From contig OX044352.1 in NCBI GenBank assembly GCA_943846655.1, positions 620,001-684,000 of the forward strand: a stretch of 64,000 nt of DNA, read 5' to 3'. The DNA comes from Porticoccus sp002390525. GTDB lineage: Bacteria > Pseudomonadota > Gammaproteobacteria > Pseudomonadales > Porticoccaceae. Every line of letters begins with the position of its first letter. The stretch's first letter is position 1. This document shows, piece after piece, positions 44,382 to 53,484 of the stretch. Position numbers and translations under genes: made by a program. The notes under the pieces are model-generated. The model saw only the letters and a program-made list of their open reading frames with translations. It searched no databases and had not been told where the DNA came from.

Positions 44382-45632
44382 TTATCGGATTTCACCATGG
44401 CCAAATACAATCCATTTTTGTGAGGTTAGACCCTCTAGCCCTACAGGCCCCCTAACATGTATTTTATCAGTAGAAATGCCAATTTCTGCACCCAGTCCAT
44501 ACTCGAAACCATCAGCAAAACGTGTCGAAGCGTTGTGCATTACAGAACTTGAATCTACTTCTCTGATGAAACGAAGTGCCCTAGATTCATCCTGTGTGAC
44601 TATAGAATCAGTATGTTGAGAACCATAGCAAGCAATATGTTTTATAGCTTCACTTATATCTTTAACTATTCTTATAGATAGTATTGGCGCTAAGTATTCA
44701 GTACTCCAGTCACTCTGAAGAGCAAGACTACAATCAATAAACTTTTGAGTAGCAGCACATCCCCTTATCTCAACATTTTTTCTCTTATAGGCCTCAGCTA
44801 ACCGTGGAAGAATATTTTTAGCAATACCTTCAGCGATAATTAATGTTTCCATAGCATTACACACGCCATATCTGTGGGTTTTGGAGTTTAATGCAATATT
44901 AAAAGCCATTTCGAGATCAGCTTTATCATCGATATATACATGACAAATACCATCCAAATGCTTAATCATTGGAATTTGCGCTTCTTGCATTATTCTTTTG
45001 ATCAATCCTTTTCCACCTCGTGGAACTATTATATCCACATAGTCTGACATAGTTATAAGCTTTCCAACTGCCTGTCTATCGGTTGTTTCTACTAGTTGGA
45101 CTATTGATTCAGGTAACTTTGCGGTAGATAGCCCTTCCTTAATACAGTTTGAAATGGCTTGATTTGATTTAATTGCCTCACTTCCGCCTCTTAAAATAGT
45201 AGAGTTACCTGATTTCAAGCATAGACTTGCAGCATCTATAGTAACATTAGGGCGTGATTCGTAAATAATACCAATAACCCCTAAAGGCACACGCATTTTT
45301 CCTAGTCTAACACCGCTGGGTCTGTCAGTAAGATCAGTAATTTCTCCTATTGGGTCGGGCAGACTGATTATCTGATGAACACCATCAATCATTGCACTGA
45401 TTCTCGATTCATTGAGCTCCAGTCGGTCCATCAAGGAGTAATCTAAACCACCACTTTCACCATTTGCTAAATCTATAGAGTTAGCCTTTAAGATCTTTTG
45501 CCGATTACTATTAAGGGCTTCTGCAATAAAAGTTAAAGCTAATTTTTTAGTTTTACTATCAGCCGAAGCAATTACTTTAGAAGCAATTCGGGCTTTTTTT
45601 CCTATTTTCTCCATGTAAGGTTTGATATCCAT
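44382..45632 (-). CDS. proA: Glutamate-5-semialdehyde dehydrogenase
   Basis: ProA (gamma-glutamyl phosphate reductase) reduces gamma-glutamyl phosphate in proline synthesis. The 416-residue aldehyde-dehydrogenase-fold protein has PLGVIGIIYESRPNVTIDAA near residue 115, LRGGSEAIKSN near 145, the catalytic Cys in GVCNAMETLI near 255 and the ending FTHFGHGEIR-like FGHGEIR. proB is not adjacent. It is first in proA-nadD-rsfS-rlmH, and the MMPL transporter gene lies upstream. Confidence 0.97.
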   Translation of the reverse strand: MDIKPYMEKIGKKARIASKVIASADSKTKKLALTFIAEALNSNRQKILKANSIDLANGESGGLDYSLMDRLELNESRISAMIDGVHQIISLPDPIGEITDLTDRPSGVRLGKMRVPLGVIGIIYESRPNVTIDAASLCLKSGNSTILRGGSEAIKSNQAISNCIKEGLSTAKLPESIVQLVETTDRQAVGKLITMSDYVDIIVPRGGKGLIKRIMQEAQIPMIKHLDGICHVYIDDKADLEMAFNIALNSKTHRYGVCNAMETLIIAEGIAKNILPRLAEAYKRKNVEIRGCAATQKFIDCSLALQSDWSTEYLAPILSIRIVKDISEAIKHIACYGSQHTDSIVTQDESRALRFIREVDSSSVMHNASTRFADGFEYGLGAEIGISTDKIHVRGPVGLEGLTSQKWIVFGHGEIR

Positions 45633-45692
45633 AAAACCCCATATATTAGTTTTTAATTTTTAGGTTTTTTATAGCTTTACACTCTATTATTA

Positions 45693-48410
45693 CTATTTTC
45701 CAAGAGGCTTAAATATTAAGATTAATTTGGGTAATAGCGTCATAGATCCTAGTAAAGCTGCCAACATAGCAAGAGCAGTTAGAAGCCCGAAATACACGGA
45801 TGGTATAAAGTTAGATAATGCTAAAATCGAGAAGCCCATAATTATAGTAATTGCTGTATAAAATAATGCGCGACCGATACTTGCGTGCGCTCGATGCATC
45901 GACGCCACATAATCACGATCAACTTCAAATTCTCGTTTGAATCTAGTTATATAATGAATAGCATGGTCAACCCCAATTCCAACTGTAATTGCTGCAATTG
46001 TAATCGTCATCATATCAAGGGGTATACCTGCTATTCCCATACCTCCAAGAACGACACCTGCGGCTAAAAAGTTTGGTGTAATAGCAATCAGAGATATAGA
46101 TATTGACCGGAATAAGATCATGAACATGGTCATTATTCCGAGAAATACGGTACCCATTGTCATGATCTGTGAATGAAATAAGCTTTGTAGCATATTATTG
46201 TATAAAACCAATATGCCTGTGAAGTTAACCTGCTCTTCTGTAAAGCCAGCATCATTTATAGCATACGAGCGAATTCTTTCTAAAAGCTCTTGCCTGTTGA
46301 GCTCCCCTTGAGTTTCGTTTACGCGCATAGTGATTCTTGTCTGGTTATTTTTTTCATCTATGTAAGGATCCAGTAAAAGCTCTTTATTTTCTTGGGAGAG
46401 CATCAAAGACATAAATGCGAGCTCAAGATCGTTAAGCTTATGGCCGGAAAGATCAGACGCGACATCTGTTACTGTAACTAATGAGTCAACCTTACCAATC
46501 TCTGGTAGTGACTCTAAGTAAAGATGTATTTTGCGGATATCTTCTATACCGGCACTTGTTAACCAGTAACTATCTTCAACAACATCTACCTGAGTCACTC
46601 CAATAATATCGCTATCAGCGAAAGAATCAGTTGACTCTGTGAATTCTTCATCTTCGTACATTCCAGCAAATGGATCATAAGCTTCTTCATTCTCGGAAAC
46701 AGGAGCATTCTCTTCGTCCTCGTACATTCCAGCAAATGGATCATAAGCTTCTTTATCTTTCGAAATATCTTCCTCTCCGCTATTTTCGTATGCCCCACCA
46801 AATGGATCTCCATATGGATCATCAGCAGCGGAAGTACTAGAGTCTCCACTCGTAGCCATTATTTCATCAAAGCCCAAAGAGCCATCATCCTCTGCTGGCG
46901 GAGCGTTTAAAATAATCTCTAAAGGTGTCGTTCCACCTAATTTTTCATCAATTAATGCTAAGCCTTGATGTATTTCTGTATGAGACCGAAAATAGTCTAT
47001 AAAACGATTTTCGACTTGCAGTTGGGATATTCCCCATGCACTAGCAATTCCCGCAATTAGAGCTAGGGATAACACTACTCCTCCAAATTTTTCAGTAAAA
47101 TTTGAAAAACGAAGCGTAAAGCTAGCAGAATTGTCCCCTGAGTCAGTATTTTTTGCTTTACCAAGTATCATCATTCCTGCTGGTATAATTATAAATGCAA
47201 GAAACAATGCTAAGATAATTCCCATCGTCATCATCCAACCAAAATCAATAACTGGTCGAATATCACTTACAACGAGGGAAACAAAAGCAACTACTGTAGT
47301 TAAAACTGTATAAACACAAGGTAGAATCATATGTCGAACAGTATCACGCACTAGATCAAGCTGACTCCGATCGGGACCATCTCTTAATAGCTCTCTGTAA
47401 CGAACAATTAAGTGGATTGTTAGGGCGAGCGTTATTATTAGTAACAACGATACAAAGTTTGAAGATATAACGGTTAGTCGCCAATCAATCCAACTTAGAT
47501 ATCCAAGAATTATCTCTACAGCTAAAACACATGTAATTAATGGGAGTACAACCCAGCGGAGCTGCCTAAATATTACCGCTAAGGTTGCAATTATGAATAA
47601 CAATATTCCAGCTCCAAAAATCTTCAGATCGCTCTTGATAAAATCAACCATATCAGCAGTGATCATACTGGGACCACCAAGGAACACTTGTGCATCTCCT
47701 TTAAATTTCGACATTCTCTCGCGGATATCAGCAACTCTTTCGCGCTCTTCTGCAGCACGCAGCGTTCGGTAATCAAGAAACTTTTTGCTTACATCCTCTA
47801 ATTCGATAGTTTCTTTAGACGTTAAACCATCTGCATCTCTTTTGATTCTCAAGGTATCTCGGGCATTTACAAGAGATAAATATTTATTATCTAGCTTCAT
47901 TGTGGCAAGTATTGCTGTAGTTTGCCCGTCTTTACTCAAGATAAGATTTTTATAGATTGGACTCTCAAGAAATTCTTTACGAACCATATCTCTATCAATA
48001 TTTGGCAAAGATAAAGTGCGTGGTGGATCTTTGAGCTGAGATACAGTAATTTTTGGACTATATAATAACGGTACATTCATCATAGATAGCACGCTAGCTA
48101 CACCATCTACTTTTTCCAATTCTTTATGCATTTTATCAAGAGTTTGGAGTGATTTATCATCAAATAAATCGCCTGTATAGGGAGTATAAGTTACTACAAG
48201 AAAGTCACTGCTTCCATATTTTTGAAGTGATTCACGATAATACGCAAGAGCTGTATCGTTCTCTAGAGTTAGTGAATCTGCAGAAGCGTCTAGCTTAAAA
48301 TTAGGAAGACCAAACGCCATGGCAATAGCAATTAATATTACAAATGCAATTGAAGTGACTGGACGAAGTAAAATTGAATTCTCATAGATTTCCAACAATC
48401 TTTTAGACAT
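45693..48410 (-). CDS. RND-superfamily (MMPL) exporter with an acidic tandem-repeat insert
   Basis: The 905-residue protein is a 12-TM RND/MMPL-type transporter of the inner membrane: one N-terminal TM, a periplasmic loop, TMs 2-6, a second periplasmic loop and TMs 7-12. The MMPL core shows ITIAAITVGIGVDHAIHYITRF near residue 805 (shown in part), with the twin Asp/His, and a matching ALTIHLIVRYRE block in the first half. The second loop, around residues 525-595, contains three tandem 22-residue acidic repeats built on DPF(A/G)GxYE, not usual in the family. The substrate is unknown; relatives export lipids or sterol-like compounds. It stands alone between proA and pfp. Confidence 0.8.
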   Translation of the reverse strand: MSKRLLEIYENSILLRPVTSIAFVILIAIAMAFGLPNFKLDASADSLTLENDTALAYYRESLQKYGSSDFLVVTYTPYTGDLFDDKSLQTLDKMHKELEKVDGVASVLSMMNVPLLYSPKITVSQLKDPPRTLSLPNIDRDMVRKEFLESPIYKNLILSKDGQTTAILATMKLDNKYLSLVNARDTLRIKRDADGLTSKETIELEDVSKKFLDYRTLRAAEERERVADIRERMSKFKGDAQVFLGGPSMITADMVDFIKSDLKIFGAGILLFIIATLAVIFRQLRWVVLPLITCVLAVEIILGYLSWIDWRLTVISSNFVSLLLIITLALTIHLIVRYRELLRDGPDRSQLDLVRDTVRHMILPCVYTVLTTVVAFVSLVVSDIRPVIDFGWMMTMGIILALFLAFIIIPAGMMILGKAKNTDSGDNSASFTLRFSNFTEKFGGVVLSLALIAGIASAWGISQLQVENRFIDYFRSHTEIHQGLALIDEKLGGTTPLEIILNAPPAEDDGSLGFDEIMATSGDSSTSAADDPYGDPFGGAYENSGEEDISKDKEAYDPFAGMYEDEENAPVSENEEAYDPFAGMYEDEEFTESTDSFADSDIIGVTQVDVVEDSYWLTSAGIEDIRKIHLYLESLPEIGKVDSLVTVTDVASDLSGHKLNDLELAFMSLMLSQENKELLLDPYIDEKNNQTRITMRVNETQGELNRQELLERIRSYAINDAGFTEEQVNFTGILVLYNNMLQSLFHSQIMTMGTVFLGIMTMFMILFRSISISLIAITPNFLAAGVVLGGMGIAGIPLDMMTITIAAITVGIGVDHAIHYITRFKREFEVDRDYVASMHRAHASIGRALFYTAITIIMGFSILALSNFIPSVYFGLLTALAMLAALLGSMTLLPKLILIFKPLGK
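46644..46820 (-). repeat. 66-bp tandem repeat, three copies, in the MMPL gene
   Basis: Copies begin about 66 bases apart (shared CGTA at 46655, 46721 and 46787 on the plus strand). Two copies are almost identical over about 44 bases; the third is more diverged. Each encodes 22 residues with DPF(A/G)GxYE followed by an acidic tail. The period is a multiple of 3, so copy change keeps the frame. Confidence 0.9.
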
Positions 48411-48597
48411 CTGGTTATCCTTTTATTTTAATAAATAAGTTATACATTATGACAGAAACTGAGATTAGAGCGCCACTCTGATGTTTTATATATATCAATA
48501 TAGAATAAAACTCCTCGTTATTAAAAAATAATAATTTTTTACGCTTTAAAGTTACATCTTTGTTTAATATTGGCTCAAAATGTTAAGGTTATTATTT

Positions 48598-49875
48598 CTA
48601 TAATTTATAAGATTCTTTAATTTTCTTCTTCACTGGGATGTTAGCCAATTTTTTGTATACAGGTACACCGTTTTTATAGGGCGGGTAGTCTTCCCCCTGT
48701 ATGAGAGGGGAGAGATAATCAATCCCCTCTTGCGTTACACCATATCCATCAGCAGTAATATAATTCTTTGGCATCTTTTTTTCTTGATTTGCTATATCAG
48801 TCAAATCTGCTTCTCCCAAACTCCAGGAGTACACACTATCTTCTTTCCTTTCAATGGTTACCATCACGGAATTTTTCCCTGCAAGAGCATATTCAACTGC
48901 TGTACGACCGACAGCATAAGCTTGAGCAACATCTGTAGCAGATGCAACATGCCGCGCAGATCGTTGTAAATAGTCCGCAAGAGCCCAGTGATATTTATAA
49001 CCTAGAGAGCTTTTAATCATATTTGCAAGTGTTGGAGCCAACCCCCCAAGTTGATGGTGTCCAAATGCATCTTTATTTGTTGAACCTGAAATAAACCTAC
49101 CATCTAAGTATTTTGTGCCCTCTGATGCAACCACTACACAATACCCTTCTTTCAATACAGTCTTCTCTACTTTATCAAGAAAACTTTGACCTGAAAAAGG
49201 TACCTCAGGAAATAGGATGATATGAGGGGGATCTCCAGCTTTTTCTGCTGCAAGTGCACTTGCAGCAGCAATCCAACCAGCATGTCTGCCCATAACCTCA
49301 AGAATAAATACTTTAGTTGAAGTTTCACACATTGACGCTATATCTAAACTGGCTTCTTTGGTTGATACGGCAATATATTTGGCGACAGAACCAAAACCAG
49401 GACAATTATCAGTAAATGGCAGATCATTATCGACCGTTTTTGGTATATGTATAGCCTGAATTGGGTAACCCATTTGTTTTGATATTTGCGATACTTTAAG
49501 ACAAGTGTCAGCAGAATCTCCGCCACCATTATAAAAAAAATATCCAATATTATGCGCCTTAAAAACCTTGATGAGTCTTTCATACTCAGCTTTGCTATCT
49601 TCAAAATTTTTGAGTTTGTAGCGGCACGACCCGAAGGCTCCGGCCGGGGTGAACAGTAAGCTAGCTATTGCTTCATCAGATTCTTTATTAGTGTCAATTA
49701 ACTCCTCTTGTAAAGCTCCCAGAATCCCATTACGACCAGCATAAACATTACCGATTTTACCTGCGTGTTCACGAGCAGCCTCTATAAGACCACAAGCAGT
49801 AGCATTAATGACTGCGGTTACTCCACCCGACTGGGCATAAAATGCATTTTTCTTTTGTATGGTGCTATTGGACAT
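48598..49875 (-). CDS. pfp: 6-phosphofructokinase, PPi-dependent type
   Basis: The 425-residue enzyme interconverts fructose 6-phosphate and fructose 1,6-bisphosphate. Motifs include SGGVTAVINATACGL near residue 16, the active-site NGGGDSADTCLKVS near 115 and HIPKTVDNDLPFTD near 143, then EVMGRHAGWIAAASAL near 193. Lys in PKTVDND (Gly in ATP enzymes) and Asp where ATP enzymes have Gly in GGDG both indicate use of pyrophosphate rather than ATP; this is inferred from family rules. A PPi enzyme is reversible and can also work in gluconeogenesis. No operon partner is adjacent. Confidence 0.85.
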   Translation of the reverse strand: MSNSTIQKKNAFYAQSGGVTAVINATACGLIEAAREHAGKIGNVYAGRNGILGALQEELIDTNKESDEAIASLLFTPAGAFGSCRYKLKNFEDSKAEYERLIKVFKAHNIGYFFYNGGGDSADTCLKVSQISKQMGYPIQAIHIPKTVDNDLPFTDNCPGFGSVAKYIAVSTKEASLDIASMCETSTKVFILEVMGRHAGWIAAASALAAEKAGDPPHIILFPEVPFSGQSFLDKVEKTVLKEGYCVVVASEGTKYLDGRFISGSTNKDAFGHHQLGGLAPTLANMIKSSLGYKYHWALADYLQRSARHVASATDVAQAYAVGRTAVEYALAGKNSVMVTIERKEDSVYSWSLGEADLTDIANQEKKMPKNYITADGYGVTQEGIDYLSPLIQGEDYPPYKNGVPVYKKLANIPVKKKIKESYKL

Positions 49876-49905
49876 AATTTTTACTCGTTAGTAAGCCTTA
49901 ATCAG

Positions 49906-49933
49906 AATCTAGGTAATGATACTTTAAAGTCAG
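49906..49933 (-). promoter_or_regulatory. Possible sigma-70 promoter for pfp
   Basis: On the minus strand CTGACT (49928-49933), a 16-base spacer and TAGATT (49906-49911) lie about 30-58 bases upstream of the pfp start. Confidence 0.3.
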
Positions 49934-50086
49934 AGTATGTTGCATGTTTTATGAGGTTTATTTATAAACTTTATAATTTAATCTATGTAAGGAGAGAATT
50001 TTTCTTCACCGAGACTTGCATGAAGTTAAAATTCAGTTATGTTGATCTATGTAGTATTAAATTATTGACAGGGCGGTTGCCATATA

Positions 50087-51454
50087 ATGCATATACATAT
50101 TTTAGGAATCTGTGGAACTTTTATGGGTTCTCTGGCGCAGCTCGCTAAAACGCTAGGCCACGAAGTTTCTGGAAGTGATACTAATATATATCCTCCAATG
50201 AGCGTTCAACTCAAGCAGTCAAAAGTTAATCTGACCGATGGATATAGTGATCTTTCACAATTTACCCCTACCCCGGATATCGTGGTTATAGGTAATGCCT
50301 TGTCTCGCGGAAACCCCGCAGTGGAGTATGTACTGACGAATAATTTAAAATATACATCCGGCCCTCAGTGGCTACATGACCATGTGCTTCAAGACAAATG
50401 GACCCTAGCTGTTGCTGGTACTCATGGTAAAACTTCAACATCAAGTATGCTTGCATGGATTCTTGAGTATGCTGAAATGAAGCCTGGATTTTTAATTGGT
50501 GGAATACCAAATAATTTCAATGTATCGGCGCGGATAGGAGGCTCTAAATTTTTTGTCGTTGAGGCAGATGAGTACGACACCGCTTTTTTTGATAAGCGCT
50601 CAAAATTTGTCCATTATAGCCCTCAGACTACTATATTGAATAACCTAGAATTTGATCACGCGGATATCTTCAAAGATATTGCTGATATTCAAGTCCAATT
50701 CCACAATTTGATAAGGACAGTTCCAAATACAGGTTTGCTTATCACTCCGTCAGATGATTTGAATTTAAGTGAAGTAATTGATCAGGGATGTTGGTCGAAT
50801 CTCGAATATATTGGTAAAGGAGAGGACTGGGATTTAGAGTTCATAGATAAAGGTAGCTCAACATTTTCTATTCTCTATAAAGGAGAAATTAAGGGATCTG
50901 TTTCTTGGACACAAACCGGAAACCATAATGCGAGAAATGGTTTAGCTGCTATTGCAGCTGCCAATCATATCGGAATTGAGCCAGAACTGGCCTGTAAAGC
51001 ATTATGCAGTTTTCTCGGGGTAAAGCGTCGTATGGAGAAGATATTCGAGGTAGATGGAATTACTATATATGACGATTTTGCCCATCATCCTACAGCTATT
51101 AGTGCGACGCTTGAGGGCGCGCGATCCAATGTGGGTACTGAAAAAATTGTTGCTATTATAGAACCTAGATCAAATACAATGAAAATTGGTATTCATAAAA
51201 ATGAGATAATCGAAGCTATTAAGTTGGCAGATGAGGTTTTGTGGTATGAGCCAGAGGAAGTTAGTTGGTCCATTCAGGATACCTCTAATCAAAGCGCTAC
51301 TAAAATACACATTTTCGACGATATTGACCAACTTATTCTCCGAACGTTAAAGAGTATAAGTGGATCAACTCATATCATTATAATGAGTAATGGTTCTTTT
51401 CAAGGGTTTCACATCAAACTAATTGATGAGATTAAAAAAAATTTAGTAATATAA
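50087..51454 (+). CDS. mpl: UDP-MurNAc:L-Ala-gamma-D-Glu-meso-DAP ligase
   Basis: Mpl attaches recycled murein tripeptide to UDP-MurNAc, so it complements AmgK/MurU in wall recycling. The 455-residue Mur-ligase has the opening HIHILGICGTFMGSLAQLA, the ATP loop VAGTHGKTSTSSMLAWIL near residue 110, VEADEYDTAFFDKRSKF near 173 and the C-terminal YDDFAHHPTAI near 328. The DDFAHHPT motif and length are typical of Mpl rather than MurC. It is followed by ubiX after 24 bases. Confidence 0.95.
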   Translation: MHIHILGICGTFMGSLAQLAKTLGHEVSGSDTNIYPPMSVQLKQSKVNLTDGYSDLSQFTPTPDIVVIGNALSRGNPAVEYVLTNNLKYTSGPQWLHDHVLQDKWTLAVAGTHGKTSTSSMLAWILEYAEMKPGFLIGGIPNNFNVSARIGGSKFFVVEADEYDTAFFDKRSKFVHYSPQTTILNNLEFDHADIFKDIADIQVQFHNLIRTVPNTGLLITPSDDLNLSEVIDQGCWSNLEYIGKGEDWDLEFIDKGSSTFSILYKGEIKGSVSWTQTGNHNARNGLAAIAAANHIGIEPELACKALCSFLGVKRRMEKIFEVDGITIYDDFAHHPTAISATLEGARSNVGTEKIVAIIEPRSNTMKIGIHKNEIIEAIKLADEVLWYEPEEVSWSIQDTSNQSATKIHIFDDIDQLILRTLKSISGSTHIIIMSNGSFQGFHIKLIDEIKKNLVI

Positions 51455-51478
51455 AAGATTGTTATCAGGAGAGTCATG

Positions 51479-52108
51479 ATGTCTAAGTTCCAGCGTTCTA
51501 TAACATTAGCGATGACAGGCGCTTCAGGTGCTCAATATGGATTGAGGTTACTTGAGTGCATAATTCAAAAAGGCCTTAAAGTACATTTTTTAATTTCTGA
51601 TGCAGCACGTATCGTAGTGGCATCAGAAACAGATTTAGATTTACCTGATAATTCAGAACTTGAAGAATTTTTGACTTTAAATTTTGATGCAGAACCAGGT
51701 CAAATTGTAGTAAGTACCTCTAGGGATTGGTTTTCATCTGTAGCTTCAGGGTCAGCTGCACCTCAGTCTATGGTAATATGTCCAGCAAGTGGAGGCACTA
51801 TATCTGCAATTGCTTCAGGAGCGAGTAATAATTTGATTGAAAGGGCAGCGGATGTGGCTATAAAAGAAAGATACCAGTTAGTTGTTGTACCGAGAGAAAC
51901 TCCATTATCAGAAATTCATTTAGAAAATATGCTGAAATTAGCTCGCTTGGGAGCTACGATTTTGCCGGCTTCACCAGGTTTTTATCATGATCCAGAAAAA
52001 ATAAGCGATCTAATCGACTTTATTGTTGCTAGAGTCCTTGATCATTTGGATATCAGTCAAGACATTGTTCCCCGATGGGGTGATGACACTGGAAATCTCA
52101 AGCACTAA
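51479..52108 (+). CDS. ubiX: Flavin prenyltransferase UbiX
   Basis: UbiX makes prenylated FMN, the cofactor of the decarboxylase UbiD in ubiquinone synthesis. The product, 209 residues from the ATG at 51479, has LAMTGASGAQYGLRLLECI near residue 10, CPASGGTISAIASGASNNLIERAADV near 100 (shown in part) and VVPRETPLSEIHLENM near 137. Two adjacent ATGs exist; the second has GGAG at 7 bases, so it is preferred. UbiD is not in the window. It follows mpl, as in Pseudomonas. Confidence 0.95.
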   Translation: MSKFQRSITLAMTGASGAQYGLRLLECIIQKGLKVHFLISDAARIVVASETDLDLPDNSELEEFLTLNFDAEPGQIVVSTSRDWFSSVASGSAAPQSMVICPASGGTISAIASGASNNLIERAADVAIKERYQLVVVPRETPLSEIHLENMLKLARLGATILPASPGFYHDPEKISDLIDFIVARVLDHLDISQDIVPRWGDDTGNLKH

Positions 52109-52773
52109 AACTGCCTGCCAACTTTTTCTTGGATCCATTTCGATATATCTGATATTTCTTCCAAACATACGCTGTGATCCATTAAGAAAGATTTATATTC
52201 CGGTTTTAATCCTAGGTCTACCAGTTTTTTTAAACTACTTTTTGCTTGGTCTTCTGAAATAACGGTATCATAGATGCCGTGAAAAAATTGTATTGGTAGA
52301 CTCTGGTTAGCATGTGCAATATTGATTGATTCAGTAGCCGCGAAATATGAAGACATAGCTAAAATACCAGATAGGCTTTTTGGGTAAGTCAACCCAGCTT
52401 GAAGTGCAACGGCGCCTCCTTGTGAGAATCCAGCGATAATAATATTTTCACTATCGATACCCCTTTCTAACTCCCTATCAATTAAAGAGTGGATTTTATT
52501 TGCAGAACTTATGAGTTGAGATTCATTGATTTTTCTTACAGAGGTCATCTCTAAAATATCATACCAAGCTGGCATTAAAATTCCGCCATTTACGCTAACT
52601 GGAATTTTTGGTGCTTCAGGAAAAATAAATCTAATTTGGTGAGCTGAGGGTAGCTTAAGCTCGGCAACAATAGGCTCAAAATCCGATCCATCTGCCCCTA
52701 ATCCATGTAACCATATGACTGTTGAGTTAGCCTTTTTTGAAGGTTCGACTTCAATTTTATCAAAAAAATTCAT
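52105..52773 (-). CDS. Carboxylesterase/phospholipase-type alpha/beta hydrolase
   Basis: The 222-residue protein is of the Abhydrolase_2 family. It has VIWLHGLGADGSDFEPIV near residue 20, the nucleophile serine in GFSQGGAVALQA near 115, Asp in FFHGIYDTVI near 168 and His in DHSVCLEEI near 200 (family form GHS/DHSV). Relatives hydrolyse short acyl esters or thioesters; the natural substrate is unknown. It overlaps the ubiX stop by 4 bases in convergent orientation. Confidence 0.88.
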   Translation of the reverse strand: MNFFDKIEVEPSKKANSTVIWLHGLGADGSDFEPIVAELKLPSAHQIRFIFPEAPKIPVSVNGGILMPAWYDILEMTSVRKINESQLISSANKIHSLIDRELERGIDSENIIIAGFSQGGAVALQAGLTYPKSLSGILAMSSYFAATESINIAHANQSLPIQFFHGIYDTVISEDQAKSSLKKLVDLGLKPEYKSFLMDHSVCLEEISDISKWIQEKVGRQF

Positions 52774-52853
52774 AATATAAGTTTACAGTATTTGATCTTC
52801 TAAAAAAGTATAGTTAATTAAAAAGGTAAATACCTCAGCGTATTAATACTATT

Positions 52854-53453
52854 ATGATACCAATTTTATATTCTTTTCGTCGCTGCCCGTTCGCAATTAG
52901 AGCAAGAATGGCTCTATTCTATTCAGGAATAAACGTTGAAATAAAAGAAGTTCTACTTAAAGACAAGCCTCTCATGATGTTGAGTTTGTCCCCAAAAGGT
53001 ACTGTACCCGTGCTAATTTCCTCTGACGGAATAGTGTTGGATGAAAGCTATCAGATTATGCTATGGGCTATAAATATAAGTGATCCTGACCATTGGTATC
53101 CTTCATGTATGTCTAAAGAGATAGATGATCTTGTTTATAAAAATGACCATGAGTTTAAATCAACTTTGGATAAATATAAGTATTCAGACAGACATCCGGA
53201 AAATTCTAAAACATACTACAGGACTCAAGGTGAGTACTTTTTAATTTTTTTAGAAGAAAAATTAAAATCAAATAATTATTTATTAGGCGATAAGGTCAGC
53301 TTAGCTGATATAGCAATTTTTCCATTCATTAGACAGTTTGCTTTTGTTGATATTGATTGGTTTGAGTCCAGCCGATATATAAAATTAAGGGAATGGCTTA
53401 GTACCATCTTAGCCTCAAAAATGTTCAATATAGTGATGAAGAAAACTAAATGA
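52854..53453 (+). CDS. Glutathione S-transferase family protein
   Basis: The 199-residue product has a thioredoxin-fold N-terminal domain (ILYSFRRCPFAIRARMAL, with a CPFA site near residue 12; then KGTVPVLISSDGIVLDES with the cis-Pro near 50) and a helical C-terminal domain with SLADIAIFPFIRQFAFVD. The CPxA start resembles glutaredoxin-2-like members. Substrate unknown. It is convergent with panB and separated from the esterase by a short divergent gap. Confidence 0.82.
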   Translation: MIPILYSFRRCPFAIRARMALFYSGINVEIKEVLLKDKPLMMLSLSPKGTVPVLISSDGIVLDESYQIMLWAINISDPDHWYPSCMSKEIDDLVYKNDHEFKSTLDKYKYSDRHPENSKTYYRTQGEYFLIFLEEKLKSNNYLLGDKVSLADIAIFPFIRQFAFVDIDWFESSRYIKLREWLSTILASKMFNIVMKKTK

Positions 53454-53484
53454 AGACTTACATAATATTTTTTTACGGAAAAAA

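Noticed and set aside
46595..46849. Minus-strand small frame with MxIHLLECT-type repeats
   Set aside because: It is the alternative frame of the MMPL repeat region and repeats only because the DNA repeats.
50064..50090. TTGACA followed by TATAAT just before mpl
   Set aside because: The spacer is only 12 bases and the -10 overlaps the mpl start codon, so it cannot serve as a normal promoter for mpl.
49765..50148. 127-codon frame between pfp and mpl on the plus strand
   Set aside because: It overlaps the pfp 5' end antisense and the start of mpl out of frame, and has no family features.
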